Shown here piece by piece: positions 8,840 through 17,232 of a stretch of 43,593 nt of DNA. The stretch's first letter is position 1, and each line of letters opens with the position of its first letter. The stretch spans positions 1 to 43,593 of the forward strand of contig CAOKHH010000011.1 of assembly GCA_948468225.1 (NCBI GenBank), given 5' to 3'. The translations under genes were made by a program, and so were the position numbers. Under the pieces are notes generated by a model. It was not told the origin of the DNA. It worked only from the letters and a program-made list of their open reading frames with translations, and did not search any database. This DNA is from an uncultured Clostridia bacterium. GTDB taxonomy: Bacteria; Bacillota; Clostridia; TANB77; CAG-508.

Positions 8840-9938
8840 TTACCCTCTATCTAATATTGTTTTTACTACTCCCTTATCTATTAGTGTTCCAAATATATTT
8901 TTTAATATTATTAGTACTATCGGTCCTAATAGTAATCCCATTACTCCCATGAATTTAAATCCTGTATACATTGCGATTAGAGTAAATATTGGATGTATTC
9001 CAATTTGACCACTTACTATTCTTGGTTCTAATAATTGCCTTACTACTAGTACAATTACATATAAAACTAATAGCGCTATTGCCAAACTTATATCTCCATT
9101 TATTGCTGATATTATTGCCCAAGGTATCATAACAGTTCCAGACCCGAAGTATTGGTAAAGCATCTACAAATCCAATTCCTAAAGCCGCAAGCAATGGGTA
9201 TTGCACATTCAATCCAATAAATTTAAATATATATAATCCTACTAAAACTTCTATAAATGATATTATTATCAGTATGACTTCTGCTTTTAAATATCCTCCT
9301 AAAGTTCTAGTTAATTCTTTTAGATGAATTTTTAGTTTTTTTATCCACATTTTGGGCAAATGATGCTCCATCTGATCTAATATATATAGTTTATCTGTGC
9401 ATATAAAATATGTGGCAAGTAAAGTTATTACTATATATATACCTATTACTGGTATTTGAGTTAAACCATTTAAAAATGATGTTAACACTCCCCTTACCCA
9501 ATTAGATGCTGTACCAAAAAAATCTCCTAACGAATTTTGAATAATTCCATATACCTGTTCTGGAATTTTTATTTTTTCAAAATCCATATTATCTATAAGC
9601 CATTGTATTTTCTGATAGCCTTTTTCTATATAGCCATTTAATCCTTGTAATAAATTTGATGCTTCAGAAATTGCGCTTGCAATCCCCCAAATTATTAGTC
9701 CGATCAAGATTGCAAATACAAATAGTAAAACTATTATAGCACTTGTTTTCCTAGTTAATTTTGTTTTCTTTACAACTCTTTTTATTATAGGCTCTATCAT
9801 TAGTGATATTATAAACGCTATTAAAAAAGGCATAAAAAATATTGCCAATTTAAACGCAAAATAAACTGCAATTATACTAACTATAGCTATTATTATTCTT
9901 TTTAGAACTCTTGTCCAATACCCCATGTCTATTACCAA
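8840..9938 (-). CDS. AI-2E/YtvI-type membrane protein, one +1 frameshift at CGG
   Basis: A 365-residue polytopic protein if the frame shifts +1 at 9144-9146. The first 264 codons have N-terminal spans, the long amphipathic loop with SNLLQGLNGYIEKGYQKIQW, and LKELTRTLGGYLKAEVILI. The last 101 residues continue with GSGTVMIPWAI and end in GLLLGPIVLIIL, the family's C-terminal signature. Zero frame at the joint reads CTT CGG GTC; reading CTT c GGG TCT restores the conserved PxLGSGTVM. The start is a TTG with AGGTGAT upstream. YtvI proteins are sporulation membrane proteins, and AI-2E relatives are exporters. The precise function here is not resolved. Confidence 0.85.
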
Positions 9939-10037
9939 TTTTTATCACCTATATTTATTATATGAATTATGTATGGATTTATGCATAAAACTCTCCAACA
10001 CTATCGTGCCACCTCCCTTGATTAATGGAGGCAAGTC

Positions 10038-10078
10038 AAAAAAGAGTGTCAGTGGGTCCCCACTGACACTCTTTTTTA
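10038..10078. terminator. Long symmetric hairpin at the 3' end of the CBS gene
   Basis: A near-perfect palindrome with AAAAAGAGTGTCAGTGGG and its complement, flanked by A and T runs on both sides, so it can terminate on either strand. The GTGTCAGTGGG core is shared with the much longer inverted repeat at 24365-24443, suggesting a common palindrome family rather than an ordinary terminator. Confidence 0.8.
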
Positions 10079-10519
10079 TTATGAATTATTTTGATGATTT
10101 TTGCAATTACAAATTCCTTCTACTGTATTGCATACCTCATTAGCACTTACATCATTATTATTTGCTAAATCTCCTAATGTTATTATTCCAACCAATGTGT
10201 TTCCTTCTATTACAGGTACTCTTTTGACTTGACAATCGCACATTATTTTACTCGCTTCTGATACCTCTGCAGTTGGATTTACTTTATATACCTTTGTTGT
10301 CATTATCTCACTTGCCTTTGTTGTATTAACATCCTTACCACAAGCAACTGTTCTTAAAGTTATGTCTCTATCTGTTATTACACCTATAACATTTTTATTA
10401 AAATCGCATATAGGAACACACCCTATATGATTATCAGACATTAGCTTTGCAACATCTGTTACTGTTGTATCTTGATTTGCGCATACAACATTTTTACACA
10501 TACATTGATCTACTTTCAT
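10079..10519 (-). CDS. Tandem CBS-domain protein
   Basis: A 146-residue protein made of two CBS domains (about residues 7-60 and 72-128). Signatures are DVAKLMSDNHIGCVPI, GVITDRDITLR, IMCDCQVKRVPVIEGN and LVGIITLGDLA. Stand-alone CBS pairs usually bind adenine nucleotides and act as regulators; the ligand is unknown. It is unusually Cys-rich, with a CNCKNH tail. Its ribosome site GGAGG can pair with an upstream CCTCC (hairpin 10527-10563), which would hide it. Confidence 0.87.
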   Translation of the reverse strand: MKVDQCMCKNVVCANQDTTVTDVAKLMSDNHIGCVPICDFNKNVIGVITDRDITLRTVACGKDVNTTKASEIMTTKVYKVNPTAEVSEASKIMCDCQVKRVPVIEGNTLVGIITLGDLANNNDVSANEVCNTVEGICNCKNHQNNS

Positions 10520-10526
10520 AAAAATC

Positions 10527-10563
10527 CCTCCATTTCTTTGGTTATTATTACCTAAAATGGAGG
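10527..10563 (-). promoter_or_regulatory. Hairpin that can sequester the CBS gene ribosome site
   Basis: On the minus strand CCTCCATTT pairs with AAATGGAGG across a 19-base loop. The right arm contains the GGAGG ribosome site placed just before the ATG at 10519. This geometry would reduce initiation while folded. It could alternatively be a weak terminator of the upstream gene, but no U tract follows. Confidence 0.5.
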
Positions 10564-10580
10564 AATTTATACATTTTTTC

Positions 10581-11081
10581 TTACATTATTGGAGTTCTAG
10601 GTCCTGGCCCTCCTGGAAATGGAGGTCTTGGATTTGGCCCTGGAAATGGAGGTCTAACAGGTGGTCTTGGTCTTAGTAAATTTTTTAATATAAGTATTCT
10701 TATTAAATCATTTAATAAAAAATTTTTTCTTCTTGGTTCTGGTTTTGCATTAGGATTTCTAACATCTCCATTTTTTAATTCTTGCTTTGGTTCTGCATTT
10801 AATTGTAATTTTGCATTTGTCTCAACACTAGCATATACCTCATCTGTCATACTTCTTACTAAGTCCTCTGTTATTTGTTTATCTCTATTTTTGTTACAAA
10901 CATTTTCTACAACTGGATTTACTATTTTATAAACTTCTGGATAAAATTGATCTAGATCATTATTAAATTGTGGTTGCTCCATTCTTGGGTAATAGTTGTT
11001 GTTATCGTATGTATAGTTAGGTTCATTATTTGCATAACCTAAAACCGATCTCATATAATCTTCATAATTTTGATAATACAT
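10581..11081 (-). CDS. Uncharacterised protein with Pro-rich tail
   Basis: A 166-residue protein with no recognisable enzyme motif. The N-terminus is rich in Tyr and Asn (YQNYEDYMRSVLGY, then NNYYPRM). A central helical segment (FYPEVYKIVNPVVENVCNKN) is followed by a basic region and a tail of repeated PRPP, PFPG and PGP units. Similar layouts occur in clostridial spore-surface proteins, but that is only suggestive. It has the ribosome site AGGAGG and lies upstream of the CBS gene on the same strand, possibly co-transcribed. Confidence 0.65.
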   Translation of the reverse strand: MYYQNYEDYMRSVLGYANNEPNYTYDNNNYYPRMEQPQFNNDLDQFYPEVYKIVNPVVENVCNKNRDKQITEDLVRSMTDEVYASVETNAKLQLNAEPKQELKNGDVRNPNAKPEPRRKNFLLNDLIRILILKNLLRPRPPVRPPFPGPNPRPPFPGGPGPRTPIM

Positions 11082-11117
11082 AAATACCTCCTAAATTAAG
11101 ATAGTTCTTTGAAGTTG

Positions 11118-11146
11118 CGGGTCAACGATGGCGTCGATCCCTACAA
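11118..11146. repeat. Short palindromic repeat, copy c
   Basis: GGGTCAACGATGGCGTCGAT followed by CCCTACAAA, an imperfect GGGTC-GACG palindrome with the family's CCCTACA end. It lies between murD and the Pro-rich protein gene. Confidence 0.75.
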
Positions 11147-11217
11147 AGCATTTTTTCATAAATTACTTTACACTATCTAATATTGTATTATATATTATTT
11201 AGGAAAATTAAAAATTG

Positions 11218-12606
11218 TTACATTTCTTGAACTATTTTTTTAAATTTATTTCCTCTTTGGGCAAAGTCTTTAAACATATCAAAACTTGCACTTGCCGGAG
11301 AAAACAGTACAATTTCTCCTAATTTTGCAACCTGTTTTGCCATAATTATTGCTTCTTCCAAAGAACTCACTTTATATATTGGAATATTTCTATTTTGATT
11401 TTTTAACTCATCTCTTACTACACTCTCAATTTTATTTGCCGTTTGACCTAATAGTATTAAAGAAGATACATTTTCGACTATTGGTTTTGCCAATGGTTCA
11501 TAATCCAAATGTTTATCGTAGCCACCTGCTATCAACACAATTTTTTCATTAAATGAATTTAATCCTGCTATTGTTCTGGTTGGACTCGTGCCTATTGAAT
11601 CATTGTACCATTTAATTTCATTTATTTTTCTAACATATTCTAACCTATGCTCCACACCTCTAAATTCACTTATTGGATTTACCTGTTTTTCGATTTCTAA
11701 AATACTCTTAGTTGCTCCTATTGCAGCACATATATTTTCGTAATTGTGAATTCCCTTTAAATTCACATTTTTAGTATTTAATATATGTCTTCTTAAACCA
11801 TCTTCAGCTATTTTTATTATTCCATCATCAACAATTATGCCATTATCCAGTTTTTCTTTACTGCTAAAATACACCACTTTCCCATTAGCTCTATTTGCGA
11901 AACTTCTAGTTATTTCATTATCATAGTTTAAAACCAGAATGCTTTCTTTGTCTTGATACTTAAATATATTACTTTTTGCTTCAATATACTCATTATAAGA
12001 ATTATGTATATCTAGATGATTTGGCGTAACATTTGTTATTACTGCAATTTTAGGGCTAACCTCCATAGTCATTAACTGAAAGCTACTTAACTCTAATACA
12101 ACATAACACTCTTCATCCATTTCATCTAACTTTGTAAATAATGGTACTCCTATATTCCCACCTAAATAACATTTTTTATTGTTTTGTTTTAATATTTCAT
12201 ATATTAAACTTGATGTAGTTGTTTTTCCATCACTACCTGTAACTCCTATAACAGTTCCTGGACATATTTCTACAACTAATTCTATTTCTGAAGTTAATAT
12301 TGCTCCTCTTTCTTGCTCTTTTACTATTTCTGGTATATCTTGCCTTATACTTGGAGAACGAAATATTATATCAAAATTATTTAATTTTTCTAAATAATTT
12401 TCTCCTAAAGACAAATTCATTCCATAATCATTTATTTTGTTTATTATGTTTTTATCTATTTCTTTATTTTTATCAAATAATGTTACATTTGCACTATGTT
12501 TATATAAGTAATCTATTAGCGGAATATGACTTACACCAATTCCCAATACGGCAACTCTTTTTTCTCTTATGTAATTATTAAATTCCAATAATTTTTGATT
12601 TACCAT
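11218..12606 (-). CDS. murD: UDP-N-acetylmuramoylalanine--D-glutamate ligase
   Basis: A 462-residue cytoplasmic Mur ligase that adds D-Glu to UDP-MurNAc-L-Ala in peptidoglycan synthesis. The N-terminal Rossmann region reads VAVLGIGVSHIPLIDYL, the ATP loop is GVTGSDGKTTTSSLI (about residue 115), and the central HNYENICAAIGA and C-terminal RTIAGLNSF and VLIAGGYDKHLDY motifs fit MurD. I place the start at 12606 (MVNQKLLEF), 5 bases after AGGAGAGG; a TTG-led extension upstream is less likely. It stands outside a dcw cluster here. Confidence 0.93.
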   Translation of the reverse strand: MVNQKLLEFNNYIREKRVAVLGIGVSHIPLIDYLYKHSANVTLFDKNKEIDKNIINKINDYGMNLSLGENYLEKLNNFDIIFRSPSIRQDIPEIVKEQERGAILTSEIELVVEICPGTVIGVTGSDGKTTTSSLIYEILKQNNKKCYLGGNIGVPLFTKLDEMDEECYVVLELSSFQLMTMEVSPKIAVITNVTPNHLDIHNSYNEYIEAKSNIFKYQDKESILVLNYDNEITRSFANRANGKVVYFSSKEKLDNGIIVDDGIIKIAEDGLRRHILNTKNVNLKGIHNYENICAAIGATKSILEIEKQVNPISEFRGVEHRLEYVRKINEIKWYNDSIGTSPTRTIAGLNSFNEKIVLIAGGYDKHLDYEPLAKPIVENVSSLILLGQTANKIESVVRDELKNQNRNIPIYKVSSLEEAIIMAKQVAKLGEIVLFSPASASFDMFKDFAQRGNKFKKIVQEM

Positions 12607-12741
12607 TTTTCCTCTCCTCGCTATTACTTTTATATTCAACATTATATATTATTGTGAATTTTTTTCAAATGTTTTTGTAAATAATACATAAAATTAAAAA
12701 AAATAATCCATACTATTTTTGAGCAAGGAGGTGCTTGTGAA

Positions 12742-12828
12742 ATGGAAAAAAATAAAAACAAAAACAACAGAAATAATGAAAATAACAACAATGAAAATCA
12801 AAATAACAGAAATAACAACTGTAAATAA
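12742..12828 (+). CDS. Small Asn-rich peptide
   Basis: A 28-residue reading frame (MEKNKNKNNRNNENNN then NENQNNRNNNCK), more than half Asn. A strong AAGGAGGTG ribosome site precedes the ATG, and a 19-bp hairpin follows. Similar very short Asn/Lys-rich peptides occur in clostridial genomes, but I know of no established function. It may be a minor spore protein; the low complexity makes homology weak evidence. Confidence 0.6.
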   Translation: MEKNKNKNNRNNENNNNENQNNRNNNCK

Positions 12829-12847
12829 TTTTTTACTTTATTAAAAT

Positions 12848-12898
12848 TTTAATAGTATCTCCATAAGTTGTATACTTATTTATGGAGATACTATTAAA
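12848..12898. terminator. 19-bp hairpin between the Asn-rich peptide and uvrA
   Basis: TTTAATAGTATCTCCATAA and its exact complement enclose a 13-base loop. It lies between convergent genes and probably ends transcription in one or both directions, though the T tract is short (AAAGTTTGT). Confidence 0.7.
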
Positions 12899-12922
12899 GT
12901 TTGTACATATTCCAGACAAACA

Positions 12923-12950
12923 GGCGGACGTGATGGGTCCGCCCCTACAA
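12923..12950. repeat. Short palindromic repeat, copy d (supplies uvrA stop)
   Basis: GGCGGACGTGATGGGTCCGC followed by CCCTACAA. On the minus strand the TTGTAGGGG end places TAG in frame, so the repeat provides the stop codon of uvrA at 12945-12947. Confidence 0.85.
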
Positions 12951-15768
12951 ATATTTCTTTAAAAATTTCCCTGTATATGATTTATCATTTTTTACTAATT
13001 GTTCAGGTGTACCTACTCCTATTACTTGTCCACCATTATCTCCACCCTCTGGTCCTAAATCAATTATATAATCTGCCGTTTTTATTAAATCTAAGTTATG
13101 CTCTATAACTATTATACTGTTTCCTGTATCAACTAACCTTTGTAAAATATCAACTAATCTGTGTACATCTGCAATGTGTAATCCAGTTGTTGGCTCATCT
13201 AATATATACAAAGTTTTTCCTGTTGCTCTTTTAGATAATTCTGTTGCAAGTTTAACTCTTTGTGCTTCTCCACCAGAAAGAGTTGTTGATGGTTGTCCTA
13301 ATTTTATATATCCAAGTCCTACATCATACAATGTTTGAATTTTTTGTTTTATTTTTGGTATATTGTTAAAGAAATCTAATGCCTCTTCCACTGTCATATC
13401 TAGTACATCTGCGATACTCTTTCCCTTATATTTTACCTCTAAAGTTTCATGATTATATCTTTTACCTTTACAGACCTCACAAGGCACATAAATATCTGGT
13501 AAAAAGTGCATTTCTATTTTCAAAATCCCATCTCCTGAACATGCTTCACATCTTCCACCTGCTACATTAAAGCTAAATCTTCCCTTTTGATAGCCTCTTA
13601 GTTTTGCTTCGTTTGTTCCAGCAAAAATATCTCTTATCATATCAAATACACCTGTATATGTTGCAGGATTTGAACGAGGACTTCTACCTATTGGAGATTG
13701 ATCTATGTTAATTATTTTATCTATATTCTCTATACCAGCAATCTTATCACATTTACCAGGTTTTTCGTTAGACCCATTTAATTCTTTTGCTATATATTTA
13801 TATAAAACTTCATTTACTAATGTACTCTTCCCTGAACCTGAAACACCTGTAACACAAGTAAATAAGCCAAGTGGAAATTTTACATTTACTCCCTTTAAAT
13901 TATTTTGTGTAGCATTTATAACTTCTATTGCTTTTTTAGTATGTTTTCTCCTTTGCTTTGGAACTAAAATCTTCTTTCTACCACTTAAATATTGCCCTGT
14001 TATAGAATTTGGTACTAATTTAATTTCTTCTGCAGTACCTTGTGCTATAACATTTCCCCCATGCACACCTGCTCCTGGACCTATATCTATTATTTGATCT
14101 GCTGCATACATTGTATCTTCATCGTGTTCTACTACTATTAAGGTGTTTCCTAAATCTCTTAATTTTCTAAGAGTTGCAAGTAATTTATCATTATCTCTTT
14201 GATGTAATCCTATACTTGGTTCATCTAGTATATATAACACTCCTGTTAAGCCAGAACCAATTTGAGTTGCAAGTCTAATACGTTGTGCTTCTCCTCCTGA
14301 TAAAGTTCCTGCAGCTCGTGATAACGTTAGATACTCTAATCCCACATCCATTAAGAATTGTAGCCTTTGATTTAATTCTTTAAAAATTTGCTCTGATATC
14401 ATTTGGTCTTTTTTACTTAAGTTTAATGAATTTATATAGTCTTTGATTCTATTTATTGGCATATCTGTTAATTCATTTATATTCTTATCTCCAACTTTAA
14501 CTGCTAAAACTTCTTTTTTTAGTCTTGCTCCATTACATTCATCGCAATGGCTATTACTCATGTACATCTCGTAGAACTCTCTCATTCCTGCAGATTTTGT
14601 TTCATTATATCTTCTTTGTAATGTTGGAATTACACCCTCAAATGGAGATGTGAATTTTCTAATTCCAGCAGCAGATTCATATTCAAAGTCTATTTTTTCT
14701 AAGCCTGTTCCATATAATATTTTATCTAAAAATTCTCTTGGTAATTTTTTTATTGGAACTGAAATGTCTACTCCATAATGCTTTCCTATACTTTCAAAAT
14801 ACATTTTTGCCATTGTATCTCCACGCTTCATAGTACTTGCGCCAAATGCTTTTACACCATCATATAAAGTTTTATTTTTGTCTGGGATTATCAAATCTTC
14901 ATCCATTTTCATTAAATAACCAATTCCTGTACACTTTGGACATGCTCCCATTGGATTATTAAATGAGAACATTCTAGGAGTTAATTCTTCAAAACTAATC
15001 CCGCAATCTGGACAAGCATAATTTCCACTAAATAGTTTTTCTTTATCTCCAACAACATCTATTAAAACTAAGCTATTTGCATATTTCATTGCTGTTTCAA
15101 CAGATTCGGCTAATCTATTTCTTATTTCTGGCTTTACGACCAATCTATCAACAATTATTTCTATGTTATGCTTTTTCTTTCTATCTATTTCTATATCATC
15201 AGTTAACTCTACAATTTCTCCATCTATTCTTGCTCTTACAAATCCTTCTTTTGTAAAGTCTTCTAATAATTTCTTGTATTCTCCTTTTCTTCCTCTTACA
15301 ACAGGAGACAATACTTGTATTTTTGTTCCCTCTTCTAATTCCATAATATTATCTACTACTTGATCTATTGTTTGCTTTTCTATTTTTCTTCCACAATTTG
15401 GGCAATAAGGCACTCCAATTCTTGCATATAGTAAACGAATATAATCATATATTTCTGTAACAGTTCCAACTGTTGAACGAGGATTTCTTGAAGTTGTTTT
15501 TTGGTCTATTGAAATTGCAGGAGATAATCCCTCAATTAGTTCTACATCTGGTTTTTCCATTAAACCTAAAAATTGTCTAGCATAAGAAGACAAACTTTCC
15601 ACATATCTTCTTTGACCTTCTGCATATAATGTATCAAATGCTAATGATGATTTTCCGAGAACCAGATAAACCTGTTACCACCACTAACTTATCTCTTGGA
15701 ATTTCTAAATTTATGTTTTTTAAATTATGTACTTTCGCACCTCTTATTGTTATTTTATCATTATTCAT
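12945..15768 (-). CDS. uvrA: Excinuclease ABC subunit A, one +1 frameshift at CGG in Walker A
   Basis: A 940-residue DNA damage-recognition ATPase if read through a +1 shift at 15655-15657. The first 37 codons ([20 protein letters not shown] then [17 protein letters not shown]) join to [20 protein letters not shown] in the next frame. Zero frame reads GGT TCT CGG AAA; dropping the C gives TCT GGA AAA TCA TCA, the exact P-loop. Other landmarks are zinc modules CPNCGRK and [16 protein letters not shown] signatures twice, and the second Walker [11 protein letters not shown], which is unbroken. The length matches normal UvrA. The stop is within a short palindromic repeat. Confidence 0.95.
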
Positions 15769-15785
15769 TATTTGCCCCCCCAATT

Positions 15786-15812
15786 AAATTGGGCGCTTTT
15801 CATGCGCCCATC
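15786..15812. terminator. Hairpin between the cohesin-like gene and uvrA
   Basis: GGGCGC and GCGCCC arms with a 7-base loop, followed on the minus strand by AATTTAATT. It is a plausible weak terminator of the upstream gene or a short relative of the palindromic repeats. Confidence 0.5.
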
Positions 15813-15840
15813 TATAATTATCTTTAGTGTATTTCATTTT

Positions 15841-17151
15841 TTAGAAATGTTTTCCGCCCCTTCTTCTGTCATCATCATTATTATCAAATCCATCTAAAAA
15901 TTCTTGTTTTCTATCTTTTTCTTTATTTTGTATTTCTTCGTCGTTCTTTAAGAATGAATAATCTGTTTCTCCAAAATCTAAATCATCATTTTTTCTAAAA
16001 TGTCTAATTAACAAAATTATAACTAGTAATGCTACTACAGCAATTCCTGCAATTATTGCTATTTGCTTCTTACTTAATGAATTTTGATTTGCCTCCGGTG
16101 CAGTAACTGGTGTTTGTTCTGGGCTTGATGTTTCTATTACACCTATTATTAGTTTAATATCATATCTTGAAACTGTTCCATCTTCTGCTGTAACTGCAAC
16201 TGAAATTATATTTTCTCCGTTCTTTAAATCTGTATTTCCTATAACTTCATATTTTGCTTTTTCATCATTAACTTCTGCCAACACTTCTACTTGTGTTACT
16301 GTTGTATCTAAAATATTGGCATCATAATTAAATATTCTTGAATCAAATGCTGGTGTCATTTCTACTCCAGCTATAGATAAACTTTTTAAGCTAGAATCAT
16401 TTGATTTTTGTTCTTCTGGTGCTGTTGAAGGTGGTGCACTAGGTTCAGCTGATGGCTTTACTTCTGGTTTTGTTGCTGTTAAATAATCTGCTGAAATGTA
16501 GCCTGTTTTTCCATTATATGTTACTCTATACCAGCCAGTAGCTTTACCTGTTATTGTAACTTCAGTATCCTTATTTAATGTTTGTATAATGTTTTTATTA
16601 TCAGAAGTATCATAGTGACTTCTAAATCTTACACTACCTATTGTATACATTGTTCCACTTGCACTTGAAAATGTTAATGTTACTGGTGTTGGGGTTGGTT
16701 TAGGACTTGGTGTTGGAGTTGGATTTGATACTTGTGGTGCTTTTACAGTTATTGTTGCTGTTGCCGTTGTCAAAGGATAATTTGTAAAGCTTGGAGCTAT
16801 TCCTTCTGCTAATGTTGATGAAATTTTTACATAATAATTCGTATCTTTACTAACAGTTGGTGCTCTAAAAGTAAAACTTCCCAAGCTAGTAACTCCGCTT
16901 GTAGCTGAGCCAGTAATTTTGGTTCCACTTGCAGCAGCAACTGATGGAGGATTTGCACTCACAAATGTTAATCCACCATTATTAGTAACTTCAATTGCAT
17001 AAGCTCCTAATGTTTCTGATGAACTAACTGATATTGTAACAGTTTCTCCAGAATTTACTGTTTTTGATGTTGCACTTATTGCACCATAAGATATTGTGCT
17101 AATTCCTAGTAATAGTAGCATAAATAATACAGTAGTTAATAATTTCTTCAT
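15841..17151 (-). CDS. Membrane-anchored protein: cohesin-like, SH3 and cadherin-like domains
   Basis: A 436-residue exported protein. Order: signal peptide (1-23), a beta-sandwich resembling a cohesin (about 25-135; GETVTISVSSSETLGAYAIE and LGSFTFRAP), a Thr/Pro linker (TPTPSPKPTPTP), a bacterial SH3 domain (165-228; GTMYTIGSVRFRS, GWYRVTYNGKTGYISADYL), a second linker, a cadherin-like beta sandwich (250-335; LKSLSIAGVEMTPAFDS), one membrane span (363-383) and a charged cytoplasmic tail. It lies directly downstream of a dockerin-bearing glucosaminidase on the same strand, so I infer it may anchor that enzyme. The cohesin call rests on pattern resemblance and context. Confidence 0.75.
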   Translation of the reverse strand: MKKLLTTVLFMLLLLGISTISYGAISATSKTVNSGETVTISVSSSETLGAYAIEVTNNGGLTFVSANPPSVAAASGTKITGSATSGVTSLGSFTFRAPTVSKDTNYYVKISSTLAEGIAPSFTNYPLTTATATITVKAPQVSNPTPTPSPKPTPTPVTLTFSSASGTMYTIGSVRFRSHYDTSDNKNIIQTLNKDTEVTITGKATGWYRVTYNGKTGYISADYLTATKPEVKPSAEPSAPPSTAPEEQKSNDSSLKSLSIAGVEMTPAFDSRIFNYDANILDTTVTQVEVLAEVNDEKAKYEVIGNTDLKNGENIISVAVTAEDGTVSRYDIKLIIGVIETSSPEQTPVTAPEANQNSLSKKQIAIIAGIAVVALLVIILLIRHFRKNDDLDFGETDYSFLKNDEEIQNKEKDRKQEFLDGFDNNDDDRRRGGKHF

Positions 17152-17190
17152 TCGTTTTCCTTCTTTCTTTTTTATTTTTAAAGAGTATAT

Positions 17191-17214
17191 GGACGAGCAA
17201 TGCTCGCCCCTACA
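17191..17214. repeat. Short palindromic repeat, copy e
   Basis: A 24-base unit GGACGAGCAATGCTCGCCCC plus TACA, identical over its full length to the copy inside the U32 gene at 20239-20262. It lies between the glucosaminidase and cohesin-like genes. Confidence 0.85.
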
Positions 17215-17232
17215 CTTCTTATAATTTGCTTT

